Source of the DNA: Arthrobacter sp. H-02-3
GTDB lineage: Bacteria > Actinomycetota > Actinomycetes > Actinomycetales > Micrococcaceae
Assembly (NCBI RefSeq): GCF_003097355.1
Contig: NZ_PYUI01000016.1
Coordinates: forward strand, 41,451 to 105,450
Direction: 5' to 3'
Length of the DNA stretch: 64,000 nt
Shown here one piece after another: positions 27,127 through 34,547 of the stretch. A program made the position numbers and the translations under genes. Numbering within the stretch: the first letter of the stretch is position 1; the number at the start of each line of letters is the position of its first letter. Under the pieces are notes generated by a model. The model ran no database searches and had not been told where the DNA came from. It was given only the letters and a program-made list of their open reading frames with translations.

Positions 27127-27546
27127 CTATTTGATCCAGCGCAGGTTGAACTCGTAGCGGTGCGGCTGGCCGCGGTTGACATGGATACCCGCCGCCACCG
27201 AGAAACAGGTCACGGCGATCCAGATCACCGTGGCGAGCACGGCAAAGAGGTTGCCCACCACCGGAATGAAGACCAGCAGATTGGCGAGCACGGCCGCGAT
27301 GGTCGGCGGCAGGGTGAAGTTGAGGGCTTCCTTGGACTCCTGGGCCGTGAACGGGCCACGGTCCTTGAAGATCAAGTAGATCAGCAGCGACGGCACGCAG
27401 CCCAGGATGCCGCCGAAGTGCGCCAGCGTGGCCCACTGCCGGTCCTCGCCGGCCGTCAGCGGCAGCGCATTTGCCGGAACGCCATGGTACGGGGGCTGGC
27501 CATGGCCGGCCTGGTTGCCCGTGTGTTCGCGTGCGTTATCTGCCAC
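27127..27546 (-). CDS. DUF4870 domain membrane protein
   Basis: A 139-residue protein with a hydrophilic N-terminus and three to four membrane segments (LAHFGGILGCVPSLLIYLIF, FTLPPTIAAVLANLLVFIPV, LFAVLATVIWIAVTCFSVAA). The FKDRGPFTAQESKEALNFTL segment between helices is characteristic of DUF4870, a family of unknown function in the bacterial envelope. Start GTG at 27546 with AAGGG about 8 bases upstream. It is convergent with hemW. Confidence 0.85.
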   Translation of the reverse strand: MADNAREHTGNQAGHGQPPYHGVPANALPLTAGEDRQWATLAHFGGILGCVPSLLIYLIFKDRGPFTAQESKEALNFTLPPTIAAVLANLLVFIPVVGNLFAVLATVIWIAVTCFSVAAGIHVNRGQPHRYEFNLRWIK

Positions 27547-27690
27547 GGTGAAGCCCTTCGGATTGCGGTGATGCGTTGCTGCCTGGGTTGTGCCTGGAAT
27601 AGCCGGGACCGCGCTGGGAGCGCGGCCGCCGTTTCAAGAATACTTGCTTGGTCGCGTAAATGGAGATCATGGAGCGGCCGCCGCGGCGCG

Positions 27691-28539
27691 CTACGGCACG
27701 GTCAGGAAGTCAATGACCTCTTCGACGCGGCCCAGCAGGGACGCCTCCAGGTCGGCGTAGCTGCGGACCGCGCCGAGGAGCTTCTGCCAGCCGAGGCCGA
27801 TGTCCTCCTTGGTGGAGTGGGGCCACCCGAACGCCGTCAGGATGCCGGTTTTCCAGTCCACGCCCCGGGGGATCACCGGCCACCGCTCAATCCCCAGGAC
27901 CGCGGGCCGGATGGCCTGCCACACGTCCACGTAGGGGTGGCCCACAATCAGGACGTTGCCGGCGGCACCCGGCGAAGCCATGACGGCGTCGGCGATCCGC
28001 GACTCCTTGGAATCGGGCACCAGGTGGTCAACCAGCACGCCCAGCCGGCGTCCCGGACCCGGGCGGAACTCCGCCACCGCGGCCGCGAGGTCGTCAATGC
28101 CGTGCAGCGGCTCGACGACGATTCCCTCCACCCGGAGGTCATCGCCCCAGACCTTCTCCACGAGCTCGGCGTCGTGCTTGCCTTCCACCCAGATCCGGCT
28201 GGCCTTGGCCACCTGTGCGCGCTGTCCCGCCACCCGGACCGAGCCCGACGCCGTGCGGCCGGGACCGGCGGCCGGCGCCGCCTTCGGCGCCGGAGGCATC
28301 AGCCGGATCGGCTGCCCCTCCAAAAGGAAGCCAAAGCCGAGGCGGAAGGACCGGGACTTGCCCCGCCGGTCCTCCAGCGCCACCACGTGCATGCCGCCGG
28401 ACTTCTCCACCCGGGTCACGGCGCCCACCCAGCCGGACTGGACCTCCTCGAGGACCATCCCGCGTTCCACCGGGACTTCCGGCAACTGCGTCTTGGCGGG
28501 GGCGGACAGGTCCTGGGGCCCCCAGTTCTGGTACGACAT
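27691..28539 (-). CDS. DUF3097 family protein
   Basis: A 282-residue soluble protein restricted, as far as I know, to actinobacteria. Seen: an N-terminal beta region (GMVLEEVQSGWVGAVTRVEK, LGFGFLLEGQPIRLMPP), a linker, then a Toprim-like stretch RIWVEGKHDAELVEKVWGDD and LGVLVDHLVPDSKESRIADA, whose acidic residues resemble metal-binding Toprim motifs (inference). ATG 28539 begins MSYQNWGPQDL, the usual family start; the longer frame from 28620 was rejected. It is divergent from hrcA across the CIRCE region. Confidence 0.85.
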   Translation of the reverse strand: MSYQNWGPQDLSAPAKTQLPEVPVERGMVLEEVQSGWVGAVTRVEKSGGMHVVALEDRRGKSRSFRLGFGFLLEGQPIRLMPPAPKAAPAAGPGRTASGSVRVAGQRAQVAKASRIWVEGKHDAELVEKVWGDDLRVEGIVVEPLHGIDDLAAAVAEFRPGPGRRLGVLVDHLVPDSKESRIADAVMASPGAAGNVLIVGHPYVDVWQAIRPAVLGIERWPVIPRGVDWKTGILTAFGWPHSTKEDIGLGWQKLLGAVRSYADLEASLLGRVEEVIDFLTVP

Positions 28540-28869
28540 CTCTACACGCTTACTTTGCACTCGGAATGTACGGCGGTCGGTGGAACTCTCCGGGGCCCGA
28601 GGGGGCCCGAACCGGACCACAGGGGCGCGGCGACGGTAGCGGTTGCCGCGGTTCCCGCGCCGTCGTGACGGATCCCCGTGATCCCGCAGGCAACGCCCGG
28701 AGCGAATCCAATGCTAACAACGCGGCGACTCATATTAGACTGGTTAGCACTTAGGCATGTCGAGTGCTAACCCCTGTCCGGTCACGGACCGCCCCCGCAC
28801 CACGCGGGGACGCGAACCGAACGGTCCTGGGGCGGCACCGGCTGCGGGACCGTCGATTGGAGGTGGAGC
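28540..28869. other. Divergent control region between DUF3097 gene and hrcA
   Basis: A 330-base spacer holding the hrcA promoter region (AT-rich CATATTAGACT near 28731-28741) and the CIRCE operator at 28744-28770. No other gene is seen. The roughly 100 bases between CIRCE and hrcA are GC-rich untranslated leader. Confidence 0.7.
28744..28770 (+). promoter_or_regulatory. CIRCE operator (HrcA binding site)
   Basis: Inverted repeat TTAGCACTT-N9-GAGTGCTAA. This matches the CIRCE consensus TTAGCACTC-N9-GAGTGCTAA with one change at the inner end of the left arm. It lies immediately downstream of the likely -10 region, where bound HrcA would block transcription of hrcA-dnaJ until heat stress. Confidence 0.95.
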
Positions 28870-29883
28870 GTGAGCGAACCACGCAAACTCGAAGTGCTGC
28901 GCGCCATCGTGGAGGACTACGTCCATTCCCGCGAGCCAGTCGGGTCCAAGGCGCTGGTTGAACGGCACCATCTTGGTGTCTCCAGTGCCACGATCCGCAA
29001 TGACATGGCCGCACTGGAAGACGAAGGCCTCATCACGGCACCGCACACGAGTGCCGGCCGGATTCCGACGGACAAGGGCTACCGGCTCTTCGTCGACCAG
29101 ATCTCGGCCGTCAAGCCGTTGTCTCCGGCCGAGCGCCGGGCCATCCAGGCGCTGCTGGAAGGATCAGAGGACCTCGACGACGTCCTCGACCGCACCGTGC
29201 GGCTCCTGTCCCAGCTGACTAACCAGGTCGCCGTCGTGCAGTACCCGCTGCTCAGCCGCGCCCGGGTGCGGCACATCGAATTCGTGCTGCTGGCGCCCCG
29301 GAAGGTCCTGGCGGTCCTGATCGCGGACACCGGGAAGGTGGAGCAGCGCGTGATCGACGTCGGCCAGGAGATTGCCGACGACGCACTGGCGGAGTTGCGC
29401 ACCCGTTTCCTGGCCAGCCTCTCCGGAACTCCGCTGAGCCTGATGCCGCAACTGCTGCCCGCCGTCGTGGCGAGCGGCCCGCCGGCGCGCCGCGGCGCAG
29501 CCCAGGCCCTGGCCCGCGGCCTCGAGGCCCTGGCCACGAGCAGCCGCGAGGAGCGCATGGTCATGGCCGGCACCGCCAACCTGGCCCGCTCCAACGTGGA
29601 CTTCCCGCTCAGCATCGGCCCCGTGCTGGAGGCCCTCGAGGAGCAGGTGGTCATGTTGCGCCTGCTCAGCGAAATGGCCGAAGACCCGCGCGGTGTCACG
29701 GTCAGCATCGGACGGGAGAACCCCTACGACGGCCTCGCCGAGGCCTCGGTGGTGGCCACCGCCTACGGGCCGGACGCCACGGCCAAGGTCGGAGTCCTCG
29801 GGCCCACCCGGATGGACTATCCCACCACCATGGCCGCCGTCCGCGCGGTGGCCCGCTACCTTTCGAGGATCCTCGGGCCCTGA
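28870..29883 (+). CDS. hrcA: Heat-inducible transcription repressor HrcA
   Basis: A 337-residue repressor of class I heat-shock genes, binding CIRCE as a dimer with GroEL-assisted folding. An N-terminal winged helix (KLEVLRAIVEDYVHSREPVG, GVSSATIRNDMAALEDEGLI, TSAGRIPTDKGYRLFVD) is followed by the GAF-like and dimerisation domains ending in the family signature GVLGPTRMDYPTTMAAVRAV. Start GTG 28870 behind GGAGG. A CIRCE site 100 bases upstream indicates autoregulation. dnaJ follows 78 bases later. Confidence 0.97.
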   Translation: MSEPRKLEVLRAIVEDYVHSREPVGSKALVERHHLGVSSATIRNDMAALEDEGLITAPHTSAGRIPTDKGYRLFVDQISAVKPLSPAERRAIQALLEGSEDLDDVLDRTVRLLSQLTNQVAVVQYPLLSRARVRHIEFVLLAPRKVLAVLIADTGKVEQRVIDVGQEIADDALAELRTRFLASLSGTPLSLMPQLLPAVVASGPPARRGAAQALARGLEALATSSREERMVMAGTANLARSNVDFPLSIGPVLEALEEQVVMLRLLSEMAEDPRGVTVSIGRENPYDGLAEASVVATAYGPDATAKVGVLGPTRMDYPTTMAAVRAVARYLSRILGP

Positions 29884-29961
29884 CCGGCCCGGGACCGAAC
29901 GCTACTTTTTGCCCGACAGGCAGTGCCCCACAGGCAGAACAACAAGGAAGAGATACACACT

Positions 29962-31092
29962 TTGAGCAGCCACTATGACGTTCTTGGAGTCTCCCGCGAC
30001 GCAACGGGGGAGGAAATCAAGAAGGCCTACCGGAAACTGGCCCGGACCCTGCACCCTGACGTGAACCCGGGGGAGGACGCCTCGGACCGGTTCAAGGCGG
30101 TCACCCACGCCTACGAGGTCCTTTCCGATCCGCAGAAGCGCCGGGTCTATGACACCACCGGCAATGAGAACGGCACCGACAACGGTTTCGGCGGCGGCAG
30201 CTACTCCGGCCAGGGCTTCGCCTTCCAGGACATCTTCGAGACCTTCTTCGGCGCCGGCGGCGGCCAGGGCGGCCCGGCGTCCCGGATCCGCCGCGGCCAG
30301 GACGCGCTGATCAGCGTACGGATCGACCTCCGCGACGCCGTGTTCGGCGTCAACAAGAAGCTCGAAGTGGACACGGCCGTCATCTGCCCCACCTGCGAGG
30401 GCTCCTGCTGCCGCGAGGGCAGCCACCCGGTCCGCTGCGACATCTGTGGCGGCAGCGGCCAGGTCCAGCGCGCCGTGCGGTCCATCCTCGGCCAGGTCAT
30501 GACGTCGGCTCCCTGCGGCTCCTGCGAGGGCTTCGGCACCGTCATCAAGGACCCCTGCAACGAGTGCAGCGGCCAGGGCCGGATCCGCAGCCGCCGTTCC
30601 CTGACCGTCAAGGTCCCGGCCGGCGTTGCCACCGGCACCCGTATCCAGCTGTCCGGGCAGGGCGAGGCGGGCCCCGCCGGCGGCCCGGCCGGTGACCTGT
30701 ACGTGGAGATCCGGGTCAACAATGACCCTACCTACGTCCGCGACGGCGACGACCTCCACGCCAGCCTCAACATCCCCATGACGGCTGCCGCGCTCGGCAC
30801 CGAAATCACCCTGGAGACCTTCGACGGCGAGCAGGAGATCGACGTCAAGGCCGGCACCCAGTCGGGCGAGATCATCACCCTGCGCGGCCTCGGGGTCACG
30901 CACCTGCGCGGCCACGGCCGCGGCGACCTGAAGGTGCACCTGCAGGTCGAAACGCCGGTCAAGCTCGACCATGCCCAGGAAGAACTCCTCCGCCAACTGG
31001 CCAAGCACCGCGGCGAACACTTCACCGCGGGAAAGCTTGCCGCCAGCGGCGGCGTCTTCGCCAAACTGCGGGATCGGCTCGGTAACCTGTAG
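29962..31092 (+). CDS. dnaJ: Chaperone protein DnaJ
   Basis: A 376-residue type I Hsp40 that stimulates DnaK. J domain with HPD in ARTLHPDVNPGED, a Gly/Phe-rich linker (GFGGGSYSGQGFAFQDIFET), a zinc domain of four repeats, then the C-terminal substrate domain. The first zinc repeat reads CPTCEGSC instead of CxxCxGxG (last Gly replaced by Cys); the other three are normal (CDICGGSG, CGSCEGFG, CNECSGQG). The TTG at 29962 is preferred: AAGGAAGAG lies at proper spacing and SSHYDVLGV is the expected N-terminus. An upstream ATG at 29923 overlaps that ribosome site. Co-transcribed with hrcA and rsmE. Confidence 0.93.
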   Translation: MSSHYDVLGVSRDATGEEIKKAYRKLARTLHPDVNPGEDASDRFKAVTHAYEVLSDPQKRRVYDTTGNENGTDNGFGGGSYSGQGFAFQDIFETFFGAGGGQGGPASRIRRGQDALISVRIDLRDAVFGVNKKLEVDTAVICPTCEGSCCREGSHPVRCDICGGSGQVQRAVRSILGQVMTSAPCGSCEGFGTVIKDPCNECSGQGRIRSRRSLTVKVPAGVATGTRIQLSGQGEAGPAGGPAGDLYVEIRVNNDPTYVRDGDDLHASLNIPMTAAALGTEITLETFDGEQEIDVKAGTQSGEIITLRGLGVTHLRGHGRGDLKVHLQVETPVKLDHAQEELLRQLAKHRGEHFTAGKLAASGGVFAKLRDRLGNL

Positions 31093-31094
31093 CG

Positions 31095-31895
31095 GTGAGT
31101 AACCCGGTCTTCTTCACCGCCCCAGGCACCCTGGACCAGCAGGTCCCCGGCTCGGCCTTCGTCCTCGAAGGCGCCGAAGCCCGCCACGCCATCACCGTCA
31201 AGCGGCTCGCCGTCGGGGAGGCCGTGGATATCGCCGACGGCGCCGGCAAGCGCCTGACGGGCACCGTCGCCGCCGTCGCTCCCGGCGAACTGACCGTCGA
31301 GTGCCTGGACCTCCTGGCGGAGCCGCAACCCGCGATCCGGCTGGTTCTGGTCCAGGCCCTCGCCAAGGGCGACCGCGACGAACTCGCGGCCGAAACCGCC
31401 ACCGAACTGGGCATCGACGCCGTCATTCCCTGGCAGGCCGAGCGGTCCATCGTGCGGTGGAAGGCCGAACGTGCCGCGAAGGCGCATGCGAAGTGGCAGT
31501 CGGTGGTGACCGCGGCCGCCAAGCAGGCCCGCCGGGCCTGGATCCCGGAAGTCCGGGCCGCCGTCGACGGTGCCGGGCTGCAGGCGGCCGTGGCAGCCGC
31601 GGACCTCGCTGTCATCCTGCACGAAGACGCCGTCCGCCCCCTGCGGCAAGTGCTTGAGGCCTGGCTGGACAGTGCTGCTAAGGGCGAGGCGGCGCCCGGC
31701 GGCGACGGGCCCCGTGAAGTTCTGCTGATCGTGGGCCCGGAAGGCGGCATCAGCCCGCGGGAGGTCACCCGGCTGTGCGACGCAGGAGCGGTGACAGCCC
31801 TGCTGGGCCACTATGTGCTGCGCTCGTCCACGGCAGGACCCGCCGCCACCGTGCTGGCCAGCGACATCCTCGGACGCTGGCAGCCGGCAGCATGA
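31095..31895 (+). CDS. rsmE: 16S rRNA (uracil-1498-N3)-methyltransferase
   Basis: A 266-residue SPOUT-class methyltransferase modifying U1498 in helix 44 of 16S rRNA. An N-terminal PUA-like domain (FVLEGAEARHAITVKRLAVG) precedes the knotted SAM-binding domain with LVLVQALAKGDRDELAAETA, the IPWQAERSIVRW segment, LLIVGPEGGISPREV and LGHYVLRSSTAGPAA. GTG start 2 bases after the dnaJ stop, so translation is probably coupled. The dnaJ-rsmE pairing is widespread in Gram-positive bacteria. Confidence 0.93.
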   Translation: MSNPVFFTAPGTLDQQVPGSAFVLEGAEARHAITVKRLAVGEAVDIADGAGKRLTGTVAAVAPGELTVECLDLLAEPQPAIRLVLVQALAKGDRDELAAETATELGIDAVIPWQAERSIVRWKAERAAKAHAKWQSVVTAAAKQARRAWIPEVRAAVDGAGLQAAVAAADLAVILHEDAVRPLRQVLEAWLDSAAKGEAAPGGDGPREVLLIVGPEGGISPREVTRLCDAGAVTALLGHYVLRSSTAGPAATVLASDILGRWQPAA

Positions 31896-31923
31896 CTATT
31901 TGCCCGTGACTAGTTGACCGTGA

Positions 31924-33018
31924 CTAGTTGACCGTGAAGCCGCGGGTGTCGGTGAACACTTCCCTGGAGCTGTCCGCCGGGTCCACCTGGGACACGCGGA
32001 CTTCATAGCGTCCCGGGCCGAGGTTCACGGACAGGGTGAAGAGCCCGGACTGCGCGGAATCGGCCGAAGCCGTCGCGTTGCCGTTGAGATAGGCGGATTT
32101 GGCGTTATCGCCGTCCACCTTGAGGATCTCCCAGCGAAGCTTCCCGCCTTGAACGGTGCTCCGGCCGCTGATCTTGACGGACCCGTCGGCGACGGACATG
32201 CCTTCCTGCGGATCAATGATCCACACGGGGGCAACCATCCCGGCACTGCGCGACGTCGGAGCGCCGAGCCGGACGTGGTTGAAGGCGACATAGTCCGTAT
32301 GCCCGTCGACGAGCACCACCACCTGGACCTGCTGTCCGGAATCGATCAGGCCCGCGCTGGCGGCAGCTGCCGTCGCGGTGTAGACGAGCTGCTGGATGGC
32401 GCGCTCGGCCATGGCCGCGTCCACGTTGCTGTTGAAAGCATCCGCCGAGACATCCACCGTGATCACGTTCTTGCCGGAAATCGACGTCGACAGCTTCTTC
32501 GGATTCTGCCACGGCGTGAAGAAGTCCGGGTCGAGCGGCTTCTGGGACATCATCACCCGCAGGGCGCGCGTGACCGGGTTGTCCTGATCCGGGACGTCAC
32601 GGAACTCGCGGTACAGGAACGCGTTGTCGTTGCTCCGCCCGATCCAGTACACCGGGGCCTTGTTGGAGGTCTGCGCGGTCTCCAGCGGAGCGCTGGTGGT
32701 GGGGGCGCCCGACGCCGCGTCCGGAATTAGCTCCGACGGGCTGCTGGAATTGGTGATGCCGCCCTGAGGGGTCGCCACGCAGCCGGACAGAAGGAGGGCG
32801 GCGGGCAGCACGAGCACCAGCGCGACGCGACGGACACGTCCCGCGGCTGACTGTTGACCCTCACGCTGCCTGATGCTGCTGTCCCTTCGTGTACCACGCC
32901 GCGCCGGGCGGGAATGATCCGTTTTGTCGGCGGCATGGACCGCCGGTGGCTGCCTATCCTTGGCCTGCCGGGCGCCCGGCCCGGAGCCCTGGAGGACAGC
33001 CGAATTCCAGCATGGCAC
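31924..33018 (-). CDS. GerMN/Gmad2 domain lipoprotein (start uncertain)
   Basis: An exported lipoprotein: hydrophobic segment VALVLVLPAALLLSGC with a good lipobox, then a GerMN domain (VYWIGRSNDNAFLYREFRDV, TRALRVMMSQKPLDPDFFTP) and a C-terminal Gmad2 immunoglobulin-like domain (GMVAPVWIIDPQEGMSVADG, ending TDTRGFTVN). Such proteins occur in actinobacterial envelopes, sometimes beside two-component systems; exact role unknown. The first in-frame ATG is 33018, which would put 57 basic residues before the lipoprotein signal. No ATG, GTG or TTG lies closer, but an ATC at 32874 sits 7 bases after AGGGA, so a non-standard or mis-sequenced start is possible. Confidence 0.8.
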   Translation of the reverse strand: MPCWNSAVLQGSGPGARQAKDRQPPAVHAADKTDHSRPARRGTRRDSSIRQREGQQSAAGRVRRVALVLVLPAALLLSGCVATPQGGITNSSSPSELIPDAASGAPTTSAPLETAQTSNKAPVYWIGRSNDNAFLYREFRDVPDQDNPVTRALRVMMSQKPLDPDFFTPWQNPKKLSTSISGKNVITVDVSADAFNSNVDAAMAERAIQQLVYTATAAAASAGLIDSGQQVQVVVLVDGHTDYVAFNHVRLGAPTSRSAGMVAPVWIIDPQEGMSVADGSVKISGRSTVQGGKLRWEILKVDGDNAKSAYLNGNATASADSAQSGLFTLSVNLGPGRYEVRVSQVDPADSSREVFTDTRGFTVN

Positions 33019-33444
33019 ACGGGCCCGGGGCGAAAGCCCGGTTTGGGGGCGCCCGGCGGAACTGCAACGGGAACGATATGAGGCCGATGCAAAGTTGATA
33101 CATAATGTCGGGAACCATGTCCCGCCGGGCAGCGGCTGCCACGAGAGGTCCGGCCCCGGTGGCGATGCACTTCAGCAGTGAAGGGACTGCCTCAGCCTAT
33201 TCCGGTGCTCCGGAATTCGGGCAGCACGTCAGCGTTTCCCGGATAGACCCACAGGGACGATTCCCGGGCGCCCTTCACGAATATTGAGCATGTGAATACC
33301 GTATGCCGGCGCTGCGACAGATTCTTTACGTCATGCTTCCGTCCGTGACGCGTTGCGTCGCAGCGCGACTGTGCGTTTCAGCCGGGGTTGGGAAGCGGCG
33401 TCCAGGGTGGTTGATTGAGGGCACAGATTTCGAAAGGACCCGCC
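33019..33444. other. Intergenic region before the flavin reductase gene
   Basis: About 425 bases between divergent genes. It contains a promoter-like TTGATACATAAT near 33095-33106 on the plus strand, a small palindrome ATTCCGG-TGCT-CCGGAAT (33199-33216) and a 60-codon plus-strand frame (33105-33287) that lacks a ribosome site. No gene is supported. Confidence 0.45.
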
Positions 33445-33960
33445 ATGACGGAACATTCTGACCTCAGCCCGCGCCGGCTCCGGACCATCCTGGGCCACTT
33501 CGCTACCGGCCTGACCGTGATCACCGCGGCAACGAAGGACGGTCCCGCCGGCTTTACGTGCCAGTCCTTTTCCTCTCTGTCGCTGGAACCTGCCCTCGTG
33601 TCCTTCAGTCCTGCGCGGACCTCAAGCACCTGGCCTCTGCTGCGCGAGGCGGGCCGGTTCACCGTGAACATCCTCCCGGCCGAACATCAGCACCTGGCGG
33701 CGCAGTTCGCCCGGTCCGGGGCGGACAAATTCGCCGGCGTTGACCACTCGCCGTCGCCGCTGGGGAACCCTGTCCTCGACTATGCGCTGGCCTGGGTGGA
33801 CTGCGAACTGCACCAGGAGTACGACGGCGGGGACCACACGATTGTTGTCGCCGCGGTCCGTGCACTGAGTGCCCGCGCCGACGCCGAGCCGCTGCTCTTC
33901 TACCGGGGCAGCTATGTTGGCGTCCAATCCCGGGCAGCGGTGCTGGAGAGCGTGGGATGA
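33445..33960 (+). CDS. Flavin reductase family protein
   Basis: A 171-residue FMN-binding split-barrel protein of the HpaC/flavin-reductase-like family, reducing FMN or FAD with NAD(P)H. Seen: LGHFATGLTVITAATKDGPA, FTCQSFSSLSLEPALVSFSP (the usual G-x-T-x-x-S-F region), FTVNILPAEHQHLAAQFA and the C-terminal GSYVGVQSR. ATG 33445 is preceded by AAAGGA; an upstream ATG at 33415 lacks a ribosome site. No partner monooxygenase is nearby, so the physiological acceptor is unknown. Confidence 0.88.
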   Translation: MTEHSDLSPRRLRTILGHFATGLTVITAATKDGPAGFTCQSFSSLSLEPALVSFSPARTSSTWPLLREAGRFTVNILPAEHQHLAAQFARSGADKFAGVDHSPSPLGNPVLDYALAWVDCELHQEYDGGDHTIVVAAVRALSARADAEPLLFYRGSYVGVQSRAAVLESVG

Positions 33961-33968
33961 CCATGCTG

Positions 33969-34149
33969 AGGTCGCCATCGCGCCGCGGGGGTCATCTCGG
34001 CTCACCACTCCTACGTGGGTCGCATCGATTCCAAGACGCCCGACTCAGCAGTCGTCCGGGCCGTCAGTGCAGGGTGCCATGGACGCCGGATGTACGGACA
34101 TCGCGACGGCATCCGTCTGCTGCGCATCATCCCCGGGGGCACGGCATGA
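33969..34149 (+). pseudogene. Possible gene remnant after flavin reductase
   Basis: A frame with coding-like third-position bias (about 34001-34149) reads HHSYVGRIDSKTPDSAVVRA and later YGHRDGIRLLRIIPGGTA, ending in TGA that overlaps the next ATG (ATGA, 34146-34149). An in-frame stop closes the frame upstream near 33968, and there is no good start codon, only an internal GTG near 34013. It looks like the 3' end of a lost or shortened gene. No family recognised. Confidence 0.3.
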
Positions 34150-34349
34150 GCGCCGTGTGGATCGTGGTGGCGTGCGGTCTCGGGCTGGCGGCCGGCGGCG
34201 TCTGGGCGGCCTGGTCCCTGATGACGGAGGCGCCCGCCCGGCCGGTCCAGGAGGACGCTCCGGAGCCGGATAGCGCCGACACGTCCTTCCCGCGCACAGG
34301 GGCCCACTGGCTTGATGGTTACGTTATCTTCGGGAACACCTACAACTAA
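34146..34349 (+). CDS. Small membrane-anchored hypothetical protein
   Basis: A 67-residue protein with an N-terminal membrane helix (AVWIVVACGLGLAAGGVWAAW) and a short acidic tail ending WLDGYVIFGNTYN. ATG 34146 overlaps the stop of the preceding coding-like frame and has GGGGGC upstream. No function recognised. It sits between the flavin reductase and the phoH operon. Confidence 0.5.
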   Translation: MSAVWIVVACGLGLAAGGVWAAWSLMTEAPARPVQEDAPEPDSADTSFPRTGAHWLDGYVIFGNTYN

Positions 34350-34431
34350 CGGCGACGTCCTGGTGGGCCTCAGCGGCCCGGCACGCGGGCGGCGCCGGAC
34401 CCTGACCGGCGTCGGGCGCGCCGTGCTGGCG

Positions 34432-34437
34432 TAAGAT
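34432..34437 (+). promoter_or_regulatory. Likely -10 element of the phoH operon
   Basis: TAAGAT in a GC-rich context, implying a transcript start near 34444 and a leader of about 105 bases before phoH. Confidence 0.45.
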
Positions 34438-34448
34438 GGAAGGACCCG

Positions 34449-34494
34449 GTGACCCCGGCCGCGGGCGGTGCGAACCGCCGTCGGCAGGGATCAC
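34449..34494 (+). other. Structured 5' leader hairpin of phoH with GNRA tetraloop
   Basis: Outer arms GTGACCCCGGCCG (34449-34461) and CGGCAGGGATCAC (34482-34494) pair with two mismatches. Inside, GGCGGT and ACCGCC close a GCGA tetraloop (34470-34473). No T-run follows. It may be a cis-acting RNA or just a stabilising leader; no riboswitch class is recognised. Confidence 0.4.
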
Positions 34495-34547
34495 GGGGAC
34501 CAACCATATTCATACTGGAGGGGACCAGAGGCCCGCGGGCCAACACC

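Noticed and set aside
27105..28668. Extension of the hemW frame to 943 codons as a fusion protein
   Set aside because: The extension is antisense to the DUF4870 and DUF3097 genes and has no domain; a missing stop is the simpler explanation.
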